From assembly GCA_903828685.1 (NCBI GenBank), contig CAIKNB010000086.1, positions 1-7,173 of the forward strand: 7,173 nt of DNA, read 5' to 3'. The notes beneath the pieces were generated by a model that searched no databases, was not told the DNA's origin, and was given only the letters and a program-made list of their open reading frames with translations. Shown here piece after piece: positions 1-5,513 of this stretch; the first letter of the stretch is position 1, and the number at the start of each line of letters is the position of its first letter. The DNA is from Candidatus Uhrbacteria bacterium. Its GTDB lineage: Bacteria; Patescibacteriota; Patescibacteriia; 2-12-FULL-60-25. The position numbers and the translations under genes were made by a program.

Positions 1-441
1 CTGGCCGAGGATTTCGTGGGCCAGGACAATTGCAGCGTGCTGCTGGGCGATAATTTGTTCGATGAGAATTTTTTCGCGCACATTTCCGCTTTCCGCGAAG
101 GCGCTTTGGCTTTTTACAAGCCCGTGAACAATCCGCAGGCTTACGGCGTGCTGGAAATGGACCAGTGGGGCAACATCATCTCCATCGAAGAAAAACCGGC
201 CACGCCAAAATCCAATTTTGCGCAGGTCGGATTCTATGTTTACGATCCCGAAGTCTTCAACATCATCAAAACGCTCAATCCTTCGGCGCGCGGCGAGCTC
301 GAAATCACGGATGTGAACAACCATTATCTGGCCGCGCACAAGCTCACGGCCAAGCCGCTGCGCGGCGCGTGGTGGGATGCGGGTTCGTTCGCCAACATCC
401 AGGCTGCCAGCCAGTATTTCGCCTCGAAAACAGGCGCTTAA
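1..441 (+). CDS. rfbA: Glucose-1-phosphate thymidylyltransferase family (RfbA/RmlA), 5'-truncated
   Basis: The reading frame is open from base 1, so the gene begins to the left of the window; 146 residues and the stop codon are visible. Known family role: condensing glucose-1-phosphate with dTTP to give dTDP-glucose, the first step of dTDP-rhamnose and related sugar supply for surface glycans. Visible motifs match RmlA: GDN with a metal-binding Asp at residue 17, YGV at 48-50, EEKP at 63-66, PKSN at 69-72, SARGELEITDVN at 95-106, and WDAGS at 125-129 with the second metal-binding Asp at 126. The N-terminal GGxGTRL nucleotide loop is missing because of the window edge. The protein ends about 18 residues after WDAGS, as in short (about 240 residue) forms that lack the C-terminal helices of the E. 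coli type. The exact sugar or nucleotide is not provable here; a related sugar-1-phosphate nucleotidyltransferase is the alternative. Confidence 0.85.
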   Translation: MAEDFVGQDNCSVLLGDNLFDENFFAHISAFREGALAFYKPVNNPQAYGVLEMDQWGNIISIEEKPATPKSNFAQVGFYVYDPEVFNIIKTLNPSARGELEITDVNNHYLAAHKLTAKPLRGAWWDAGSFANIQAASQYFASKTGA

Positions 442-471
442 ACCCGCACTTGCCCGCCGGGTGCATGGGTT
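441..471 (+). other. Hairpin just after the rfbA-like gene
   Basis: AACCCGCAC (441-449) can pair with GTGC-AT-GGGTT (461-471), giving 9 base pairs with a 2-nt AT bulge and an 11-nt loop. It starts at the last base of the rfbA stop codon. No T-run follows, so it is not a canonical intrinsic terminator. It may be a weak terminator, a 3'-end protector, or chance. Confidence 0.3.
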
Positions 472-486
472 GTAGTCTTGTGGAGT

Positions 487-492
487 TAAAAT
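487..492 (+). promoter_or_regulatory. Possible -10 element for trxA-trxB
   Basis: TAAAAT differs from TATAAT at one position and lies 25 nt before the trxA ATG, after the rfbA hairpin. I see no matching -35 hexamer 15-19 nt upstream. Promoter activity is therefore only suggested by the A+T-rich gap and by a new function starting downstream. Confidence 0.3.
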
Positions 493-517
493 AATTCGCG
501 TCAATAAAAAATAAATT

Positions 518-841
518 ATGGAACACGAATTCACTGATCAGAATTTCCAAAACGAAGTCCTCAAATCCAAGGTGCCGGTATTGGTCGATTTCTGGGCTCC
601 CTGGTGCGGCCCGTGCCGCAGCATGGCCCCGATCATCGAAGAGCTGGCCAACGAAATCGGCGAGGACAAACTCAAAATCGGCAAATGCAACGTGGATGAG
701 AATTCCGCGGTGGCCGGTCAGTTCAACGTGATGTCCATCCCGACTTTTTTGGTGTTCCAGAACGGCAAAGTGGTGGAGCAATTCGTGGGCTCGGTGCAGA
801 AAGTCGCGGTCAAGGACAAATTGGCGAGATTCATTTCGTAA
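518..841 (+). CDS. trxA: Thioredoxin
   Basis: This 107-residue protein is full-length for a classical single-domain thioredoxin. Known role: a cytoplasmic dithiol reductant that reduces disulfides in substrate proteins such as ribonucleotide reductase and peroxiredoxins, and is re-reduced by thioredoxin reductase. The sequence shows the buried Asp24 in VLVDFWA, the active site WCGPC at residues 29-33 (redox cysteines 30 and 33), and the cis-proline in SIPT at residue 75. An additional Cys57 lies in [10 protein letters not shown], a position that is Cys or Ala in various thioredoxins. There is no signal peptide, so it should act in the cytosol. The start is the ATG that gives the usual N-terminus. 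It is preceded by an A-rich stretch rather than a Shine-Dalgarno sequence. trxB starts 3 nt after its stop, so the two are surely co-transcribed. Confidence 0.97.
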   Translation: MEHEFTDQNFQNEVLKSKVPVLVDFWAPWCGPCRSMAPIIEELANEIGEDKLKIGKCNVDENSAVAGQFNVMSIPTFLVFQNGKVVEQFVGSVQKVAVKDKLARFIS

Positions 842-844
842 AAC

Positions 845-1762
845 ATGCCCCACAACCTCATCATCATCGGCTCGGGACCGGCTGGCTGGACCGCGGCCAT
901 TTATGCGGCGCGCGCCGAACTCAAACCAGTGCTGTTCGAAGGCCCGGAACCAGGCGGCCAGCTCATGACCACGACTGAAGTCGAAAATTTTCCGGGTTTT
1001 CCCAAAGGGATTTTAGGTTCGGAGCTCATGGCCAACATGCGCGAGCAGGCCAAGCGCTTCGGCACGGAGATAATTTCCGACAACGTCACGGCCGTGGATT
1101 TTTCCGCGCGTCCGTTCAAAGTCACGGCTGGCACAAACGTCCACGAGGCGAATTCCGTCATCATCTCTACCGGCGCCACAGCGCGTCGTCTGGGTCTGGA
1201 GTCGGAAAAAGCGCTGTACGGCAAAGGCGTGTCAGCCTGTGCCACGTGCGACGGCTTTTTCTTCAAAGGCAAACAGGTCATTGTCGTGGGCGGGGGAGAT
1301 GCGGCCATGGAAGAGGCGTGCTTCCTCACGCGTTTCGCGGACAAGGTCACGATCGTGCACCGCCGCGCAGAATTCAAAGCCTCCAAGATCATGCAGGAAC
1401 GCGCCTTGGCCAATCCCAAGATCCAAGTCATCTGGAATTCAGCCGTGGAAGAGATTTTGGGCGTTGATATCGGCCATGTGACTGGCGTCAAACTCAAAGA
1501 CACGGTCACGGGCGAGACGCGCGACATGGCAATCGACGGCGTGTTTGCGGCCATCGGGCATGAGCCAACCACGGCATTGTTCAAAAATATTTTGGATTTG
1601 GATGAGAAAGGCTACATCAAGACAGCTCCAGATTCTACATGCACCAGCATCCAAGGCGTTTTCGCAGCCGGCGATGTGCAAGATGCAAAATACCGCCAAG
1701 CCATCTCGGCCGCCGGTTCAGGTTGCATGGCAGCCATCGAAGCAGAACGGTTTTTAGCCTAG
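845..1762 (+). CDS. trxB: Thioredoxin reductase (NADPH)
   Basis: This 305-residue low-molecular-weight flavoprotein has normal family length. Known role: transferring electrons from NADPH through FAD and an active-site disulfide to thioredoxin. Visible elements in order: FAD-binding GSGPAG at 9-14; GGQL at 37-40; ENFPGFP at 47-53; redox-active CATC at 132-135 followed by Asp136; the second Rossmann loop GGGDAA at 149-154; HRR at 172-174, which in this family binds the NADPH 2'-phosphate; and the C-terminal FAD motif AAGDV at 274-278 followed by [11 protein letters not shown]. All key residues are present. It follows trxA with a 3-nt gap and no Shine-Dalgarno, so translational coupling is likely. 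Its last codons overlap the region where a -35 for the next gene would lie. Confidence 0.97.
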   Translation: MPHNLIIIGSGPAGWTAAIYAARAELKPVLFEGPEPGGQLMTTTEVENFPGFPKGILGSELMANMREQAKRFGTEIISDNVTAVDFSARPFKVTAGTNVHEANSVIISTGATARRLGLESEKALYGKGVSACATCDGFFFKGKQVIVVGGGDAAMEEACFLTRFADKVTIVHRRAEFKASKIMQERALANPKIQVIWNSAVEEILGVDIGHVTGVKLKDTVTGETRDMAIDGVFAAIGHEPTTALFKNILDLDEKGYIKTAPDSTCTSIQGVFAAGDVQDAKYRQAISAAGSGCMAAIEAERFLA

Positions 1763-1779
1763 CAATAACCCAAAATTCG

Positions 1780-1788
1780 TGCTTTAAT
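1780..1788 (+). promoter_or_regulatory. Extended -10 promoter giving a near-leaderless mRNA
   Basis: TGC followed by TTTAAT (1783-1788) is an extended -10 element, with the hexamer 5/6 to TATAAT. The best 17-nt-spaced -35 (TAGCAA, 1760-1765) is poor, as is common for extended -10 promoters. Transcription would be expected to start about 7 nt after the hexamer, near 1795. That places the ATG at 1797 within about 0-2 nt of the 5' end. This is inference from sequence only. Confidence 0.5.
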
Positions 1789-1796
1789 GCGGCTAT

Positions 1797-2924
1797 ATGT
1801 TCAAAGAGAGCCGCAGCGCGGAACAACCGCCCAAGCTGCGCGAGGCGCTTAAGCGCCGCAAGGCTTTTTTCGACAAGCTCGCCAAATCTCCCTGGAGCTG
1901 GGCCGCGGCCGCGGTCATGGCCTTGGAAAACCAGGGCTGTTCAGTTTCTTTGCCCCGTCAGGTGGGCTGGTTGGCTTTGGAACCCGACGCCTCAAGCGTG
2001 AAATGGAGCGTGGGAGTCGGCTCGACGCAGCGCGGGGCCGAACAGACAAGTGTCGGCAATCTGCCGCAAGCAGCAAATCAGGGTTTGAGCGTGGGTTTGG
2101 AGTTTGCGCCGCCGCGCGGCAAGCCCACCATCGAACAGACGCCCGAAGGCGTGAAAGGCGACATCGTGGTGGTGCATGCCGTACCAGCGGACCAATCGAT
2201 TGAGCAGAAGCTTATGCCGCGAGCCGGTGAAACCGCGCAGCAGCGCCTGAACCGCGTCATGCAGCACAAGATCAAACCCGAAGATATCGCCAAAGAAAAG
2301 GCCAAGATGGTGGAACGCGGTCTGCTCATGTTCATGCCGCAGCTCAACGGCAAACAAGACGGCATCAAGATCGAAATGGTGGAACGCCGGGGCAGCGATA
2401 CGGCGGAAAGCGAGAGCCATAAATTGTCCAGCCGCATGAGCCCGCTCAAAGCGCCAGCCCAGGAGTCGCGTCTGCAAAAAGCCCAGCTCGGACACAAGTT
2501 GGAACACGAGATGCTCGCTGACGCTTATGCCATGGAAGCCATGGAGATTTATTTTTCCACGGAAAGGTCTTCACGCTATTCCGATCGTTTGGCCCAGGCT
2601 GCGCTGGAGACCGAGCCAATGGTGTTGCGCGGTTATGCCGAAGCGCACCGCCTACTGATCGATCTCCGGATTCAGCTTTTAGGATTGAAAGACGCACAAA
2701 GTGCAAACCGCAAAACGGCCGAGCAGCTGCAGACGAATATCCAGGAGCTGGAGCAACGGCTGGAGAACGTTTTCGAACTGGCGCGCGCCCGGAGCATCGA
2801 ATCCGCAGTCGGCAAGCTGCTGCCTTTGACGCAAAACAACGAACTGCGTTTGTATGTGCGCTGGGAAGAGGATTCCGGCACACTGCAGGTCCTGGCCGTC
2901 TTGGACGATCCGCTGACAAAATAA
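1797..2924 (+). CDS. Hypothetical protein, 375 aa, helical C-terminal half
   Basis: I do not recognise this protein. It has no signal peptide or convincing membrane segment; a short WSWAAAAVMAL stretch at 33-43 is too short and follows a basic stretch. It is therefore probably cytoplasmic. The N-terminus is strongly basic (residues 13-30). Residues about 50-200 mix predicted strands and loops, including GDIVVVHAVPA and RGLLMFMPQL. Residues about 215-340 look almost entirely helical, with heptad-like Leu spacing at about 286-338 (QLQTNIQELEQRLENVFEL), suggesting a coiled coil and possibly oligomerisation. The last 28 residues look like a beta hairpin (ELRLYVRW, LQVLAVLDD). It has one cysteine (Cys48) and no evident catalytic motif. 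The ATG follows an extended -10 element almost directly. A 79-residue gene starts 12 nt after its stop and is probably its partner. Its codon use resembles that of its neighbours, so there is no sign of recent transfer. Confidence 0.85.
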   Translation: MFKESRSAEQPPKLREALKRRKAFFDKLAKSPWSWAAAAVMALENQGCSVSLPRQVGWLALEPDASSVKWSVGVGSTQRGAEQTSVGNLPQAANQGLSVGLEFAPPRGKPTIEQTPEGVKGDIVVVHAVPADQSIEQKLMPRAGETAQQRLNRVMQHKIKPEDIAKEKAKMVERGLLMFMPQLNGKQDGIKIEMVERRGSDTAESESHKLSSRMSPLKAPAQESRLQKAQLGHKLEHEMLADAYAMEAMEIYFSTERSSRYSDRLAQAALETEPMVLRGYAEAHRLLIDLRIQLLGLKDAQSANRKTAEQLQTNIQELEQRLENVFELARARSIESAVGKLLPLTQNNELRLYVRWEEDSGTLQVLAVLDDPLTK

Positions 2925-2936
2925 AAAATCAAACAT

Positions 2937-3176
2937 ATGCGGAGCGATATCATTGCACAAACCGTGCCCCATGCTGATGCGGATTTTTTGCGCATTATGG
3001 AGCAGCTGCCTGATCCGCCGTCTGGAATTTACGAGAAGGTCATGAAGATGCTGCCTAAATTGCACGAATTATTTTTGCAGAAGCGCGCCGCAGCCGATCG
3101 CGCGGATGAACCCGGATTATCGAGGATAATCGAGCAGGAAACAGCGCTTATCCGCGAGGCCATGAGCGCATCTTAA
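2937..3176 (+). CDS. Hypothetical small protein, 79 aa
   Basis: This is a small, probably all-helical soluble protein that I do not recognise. It has no cysteine, signal peptide or membrane segment. Residues about 30-55 (IYEKVMKMLPKLHELFLQKR) and 60-77 (LSRIIEQETALIREAM) form two amphipathic helices separated by a DRADEPG turn, a size and pattern common in adaptor or helical-hairpin proteins. It starts 12 nt after the 375-residue gene without its own promoter or Shine-Dalgarno, so it is probably in the same transcript and may bind or regulate that product. Its stop codon lies inside the TTAACA -35 element of the next gene's promoter. That it is a real gene rests on its clean placement between the two neighbours and on the absence of a better frame here. 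Confidence 0.7.
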   Translation: MRSDIIAQTVPHADADFLRIMEQLPDPPSGIYEKVMKMLPKLHELFLQKRAAADRADEPGLSRIIEQETALIREAMSAS

Positions 3177-3201
3177 CAGGCGCTTCCGCGTGTGCTAAAA
3201 C
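3173..3201 (+). promoter_or_regulatory. Sigma-70-like promoter for gdhA
   Basis: TTAACA (3173-3178, 5/6 to TTGACA) is followed after exactly 17 nt by TAAAAC (3196-3201, 4/6 to TATAAT), with a TG extension at 3193-3194. The predicted start is near 3208, giving a leader of about 55 nt that carries the hairpin at 3223-3243. The -35 overlaps the stop codon of the upstream gene. A second -10-like TAAAAT at 3244-3249, just before the ATG, could be an alternative start for a very short leader. Confidence 0.6.
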
Positions 3202-3222
3202 GCAGTCACATAACATAACCCC

Positions 3223-3243
3223 GAGACGCACCCAGTGCGTCTC
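3223..3243 (+). promoter_or_regulatory. Perfect 9-bp inverted repeat in the gdhA leader
   Basis: GAGACGCAC (3223-3231) and GTGCGTCTC (3235-3243) are exact reverse complements around a 3-nt CCA centre. There is no T-run after it, so it is not an intrinsic terminator for the upstream pair. It lies between the predicted transcription start and the ATG, 19 nt before the start codon, and directly abuts TAAAAT. It could be an operator for a dimeric regulator, a 5'-end RNA stabiliser, or a structure controlling access to the start codon. Confidence 0.55.
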
Positions 3244-3262
3244 TAAAATAATCTTCGCTCCT

Positions 3263-4492
3263 ATGTCCGCTTTCTCCAACGCCATGCGCCAGCTCGAACT
3301 GGCTGCGACCGCCATGCATCTCGATGCCTATACGCTTGAACGCCTGCGCCATCCCCAGCGCATCGTGGAAGTGGATTTTCCGGTGAAGCTCGACGACGGC
3401 GCCACCAAGCTGCTCCACGGCTATCGCGTGCAGTGGAATGACGCGCGTGGGCCTTTCAAGGGCGGTTTGCGCTTTCATCCCCAGACCGATTTGGATGAGG
3501 TCAAGGCTTTGTCTTTTTGGATGAGCATCAAATGCGCCGTGGTCAATATCCCGTTCGGCGGCGGCAAAGGCGGCGTCACGGTCAATCCCAAAGAGCTGTC
3601 AAAGACCGAGTTGGAGAGTTTGGCCCGCTCGTTCACGCGCGCCATCGCTGACGTGATCGGCCCGGAAAAGGACGTACCCGCGCCGGACGTTAACACCACG
3701 CCGCAGATCATGGATTGGCTGGCTGATGAATACGGCAAGATCGTGGGCAAGCCCAGTCCAGCCGTAGTCACGGGCAAGACTTTGGATCACGGCGGTTCCG
3801 AAGGCCGCGGTACGGCCACGGGTCAAGGTGCGTACTATGTATTCGAGGCGTTTAGCCGCAAACTAGGTTGGGATCCGGAGAGCACGACCGTGGCTGTGCA
3901 GGGTTTTGGCAATGCCGGGCAGGAAATCGCGCGCCTGTTCCATCATCACGGTTATAAAGTCGTAGCGGTTTCCGATTCGCAAGGCGGCGTGCACAACGAA
4001 GCCGGGTTGGATATCCCGGAACTCATCAAGCAAAAAGCGCAAACCGGCCATGTGGTGCGCTTGCCTGAATCGCGCGACATCACTAACGAAGAATTGCTGA
4101 CTTTGCCCTGCGGCGTGCTGGTGCCTTCGGCTCTGGAGAACACGCTCACGGCGCAAAACGTGGATCAAGTCAAAGCCTCGGTCGTGCTCGAAGTGGCCAA
4201 CGGTCCGACCACGCCCGAAGCTGATTTGGCTCTGGCCAAGCGCGGCGTCACGGTTATCCCGGATGTGCTGGCCAATGCCGGCGGCGTGACCACTTCGTTT
4301 CTCGAATGGCAGCAGAACATGACCAATGAACATTGGAGCGAGACGCAAGTATTCGAACGTCTTAAGCCCATCATGGACGATTCCTCCGAAGGCGTCTTGT
4401 CCACGGCCGAAAAATACGCGGTGACATATCGCGAAGCAGCTTTCATTTTGGCCCTGGAACGCTTGGATAAGGCCATCCGCAAGATTGCCTAA
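3263..4492 (+). CDS. gdhA: Glutamate dehydrogenase, probably NAD-dependent
   Basis: This 409-residue protein is full-length for the hexameric (about 45-50 kDa) class. Known reaction: reversible oxidative deamination of glutamate to 2-oxoglutarate and ammonium, in the cytoplasm. Substrate-domain motifs: GPFKGGLRF (Lys66), Lys90, PFGGGKGG with catalytic Lys102, and PAPDVNT with catalytic Asp142. The 24-12-40 residue spacing of these four equals that of K89, K113, K125 and D165 in the Clostridium symbiosum enzyme. The coenzyme domain has GFGNAG at 214-219. Strand beta-2 ends in VAVSDSQGG, with the acidic Asp238 where NAD-type enzymes bind the adenosine ribose; this favours NAD over NADP, but it is an inference. 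PDVLANAGGVTTSFLEW near the C-terminus is typical. The gene has its own promoter and appears monocistronic. No Shine-Dalgarno precedes the ATG. Confidence 0.96.
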   Translation: MSAFSNAMRQLELAATAMHLDAYTLERLRHPQRIVEVDFPVKLDDGATKLLHGYRVQWNDARGPFKGGLRFHPQTDLDEVKALSFWMSIKCAVVNIPFGGGKGGVTVNPKELSKTELESLARSFTRAIADVIGPEKDVPAPDVNTTPQIMDWLADEYGKIVGKPSPAVVTGKTLDHGGSEGRGTATGQGAYYVFEAFSRKLGWDPESTTVAVQGFGNAGQEIARLFHHHGYKVVAVSDSQGGVHNEAGLDIPELIKQKAQTGHVVRLPESRDITNEELLTLPCGVLVPSALENTLTAQNVDQVKASVVLEVANGPTTPEADLALAKRGVTVIPDVLANAGGVTTSFLEWQQNMTNEHWSETQVFERLKPIMDDSSEGVLSTAEKYAVTYREAAFILALERLDKAIRKIA

Positions 4493-4527
4493 GCCAGCGC
4501 TCGTGTAACGCCAGGTGCCTGTTTGGG

Positions 4528-4533
4528 TATTAT
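4528..4533 (+). promoter_or_regulatory. Possible -10 element for the secreted repeat protein
   Basis: TATTAT is 5/6 to TATAAT, lies 36 nt after the gdhA stop, and would start transcription near 4540, leaving a leader of about 53 nt. No good -35 is visible at 16-18 nt spacing. An alternative -35-like TTGAGA (4556-4561) has no well-spaced -10 after it. Confidence 0.35.
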
Positions 4534-4538
4534 TTACC

Positions 4539-4555
4539 GAACGGCCAACCCGTTC
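4539..4555 (+). other. Short hairpin between gdhA and the secreted protein gene
   Basis: GAACGG (4539-4544) pairs with CCGTTC (4550-4555) around a 5-nt loop. No T-run follows, so termination of gdhA here is doubtful. If the TATTAT element upstream is a promoter, the hairpin would sit at the very 5' end of the next mRNA. Confidence 0.3.
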
Positions 4556-4592
4556 TTGAGATGGCTTAATTCCATAAATCGTTAAGCATATT

Positions 4593-5405
4593 ATGAAAAG
4601 ATACTTGTCTTTGGTTACTGCGGGAGCGCTTACGCTCTCGCTGATCGTTCCGGCCATGGCCCAGGCGCAAGACGTCACTGCCGCGGCATCGTCCACGACA
4701 GCCTCTAATTCGGCTGCCAAATGCGATGCGCGCACGGCTAAAGCGCAGCTCAATCTCGAGCAAAAGCGTGCTGACGCCGACGCCAAACTTGCGCGCGTAC
4801 GCGCCGATGCCGACGCTAAATTGCAGAAGCTCCATGCCGACCAGGATGCGCGCAGTGCGCAACGCTGGGCCGACAATGACGCCAAGCTGCAGAAGCAGCG
4901 CGAGACACGCGACCTCAAAGGCTACTCGTCTGACGCGCTCAAGTCCGCGGTCGCGACCTATCGTGCAGCCGTCGATAGCGCCATCAAAGCGCGCCGCGAC
5001 GCCATCACGAAAGCCCACTCGACTTTCGTGACTACGCAGAATACTGCCCTGACCACGCGCCGCGCAGCTGTGGACGCCGCCATTGCCGCACGCAAGGCTG
5101 CCGTAGACGCCGCATTCGCGGTTTGGCAAACGCGCTGCAGCGGTTCAGCTGCAGAGCGCCAAGCTGCAAACAAAGCTTTCTCCGACGCCGTGAAAGCCGC
5201 GCAGCAAGCGTCCAAGACCGCCATTGACGCAGCCTTCACTGCTTTCCGCACCACCATGGCCACGGCTCGGACCACGCGCGACACCGCGGTCAAAACGGCC
5301 AACGCGACTTATAAGCAGGCCGTCACCACGGCCATGAATGCGCTCAAGGCGGCCAAAGCCGCGCTTAAGCAAGCCGCGACAGCAGCCACAAGTACGCAGC
5401 AATAA
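4593..5405 (+). CDS. Secreted alanine-rich protein with 11-residue coiled-coil repeats
   Basis: This 270-residue protein has no recognised family. Residues 1-25 are a classic Sec signal peptide: basic MKR, a hydrophobic core at 5-19, and AxA cleavage options AMA (21-23) or AQA (23-25). No lipobox, later membrane segment or sorting signal is seen, so it is probably released or bound non-covalently outside the cell. A low-complexity linker at 27-42 is followed by four exact-length 11-residue units at 59-102 (RADADAKLARV, RADADAKLQKL, HADQDARSAQR, WADNDAKLQKQ), with Asp at 63, 74, 85, 96 and 107. Further AAVD units occur at 125, 158 and 169, spaced 33 and 11. Such hendecads suit a long, nearly straight helical bundle or coiled coil. 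The only cysteines, Cys44 and Cys182, could form a disulfide. The gene stands alone before a strong terminator. It could be a surface fibre or cell-wall-associated rod; the function is unknown. Confidence 0.85.
   Translation: MKRYLSLVTAGALTLSLIVPAMAQAQDVTAAASSTTASNSAAKCDARTAKAQLNLEQKRADADAKLARVRADADAKLQKLHADQDARSAQRWADNDAKLQKQRETRDLKGYSSDALKSAVATYRAAVDSAIKARRDAITKAHSTFVTTQNTALTTRRAAVDAAIAARKAAVDAAFAVWQTRCSGSAAERQAANKAFSDAVKAAQQASKTAIDAAFTAFRTTMATARTTRDTAVKTANATYKQAVTTAMNALKAAKAALKQAATAATSTQQ
4767..4898 (+). repeat. Four tandem 33-bp coding repeats (hendecads)
   Basis: Codons 59-102 of the secreted protein form four diverged 33-bp units. The first two are closest, each encoding RADADAKL plus three residues; the third and fourth keep the x-A-D-x-D-A core. 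The divergence at synonymous sites suggests old duplication maintained for protein structure rather than fresh slippage. Confidence 0.7.
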
Positions 5406-5420
5406 ACAGCTTTAAGCAAA

Positions 5421-5453
5421 ATCAAAACCTCGGTTTTAGCCGAGGTTTTTGAT
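5421..5453. terminator. Strong intrinsic terminator after the secreted protein gene
   Basis: AAAACCTCGG (5424-5433) pairs with CCGAGGTTTT (5440-5449) around a TTTTAG loop, and the second arm runs into TTTTT (5446-5450). Flanking ATC and GAT extend the stem with one bulged T. The A-run before the stem makes it potentially active on the minus strand as well. It begins 18 nt after the stop codon and isolates the upstream gene from tsaD. Confidence 0.93.
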
Positions 5454-5474
5454 TCTTTGGGGAGCTCGTTAGCG

Positions 5475-5503
5475 TTGCTTAGGACGGCATTTTAGGTTAG
5501 GAT
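5475..5503 (+). promoter_or_regulatory. Candidate promoter for tsaD-tsaE
   Basis: TTGCTT (5475-5480) and TAGGAT (5498-5503, 4/6 to TATAAT) are separated by exactly 17 nt, in the gap between a strong terminator and tsaD, where a promoter is required. The expected start is near 5510, only a few nt before the tsaD ATG at 5514, so this mRNA would also be nearly leaderless. The hexamer matches are modest. Confidence 0.45.
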
Positions 5504-5513
5504 AGCGTCACCT

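Noticed and set aside
901..1584. 227-residue open frame antisense to trxB
   Set aside because: It mirrors a fully convincing trxB and has no recognisable domain; it is an open frame produced by GC-rich codon use.
1844..1857. 14-bp perfect palindrome GGCGCTTAAGCGCC early in the 375-residue gene
   Set aside because: A palindrome of this length is roughly expected by chance in 7 kb, and it is explained by ordinary Ala-Leu-Lys-Arg codons.
1992..2507. Antisense open frame (171 residues) inside the unknown 375-residue gene
   Set aside because: I considered it as the real gene because the plus-strand product is unknown. The plus frame is longer, has a promoter-like element at its start, is followed closely by another gene on the same strand, and has a more protein-like composition; the minus frame is His/Arg/Phe-rich shadow.
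4767..4898. CRISPR-like spacing of 33-bp repeats
   Set aside because: The units are tandem with no spacers, diverge at synonymous sites and stay in frame, so they are protein-coding hendecads and not a CRISPR array.
3863..4918. 351-residue open frame on the minus strand
   Set aside because: It lies antisense to gdhA and the start of the secreted protein gene, both of which have clear protein-level signatures. Its translation is Arg/Ser/Ala-rich shadow sequence with no motif.
5145..5402. Antisense Gly/Arg-rich open frame opposite the secreted protein
   Set aside because: It is the mirror of alanine codons (GCN read as NGC) in the repeat protein, with no independent start signals.
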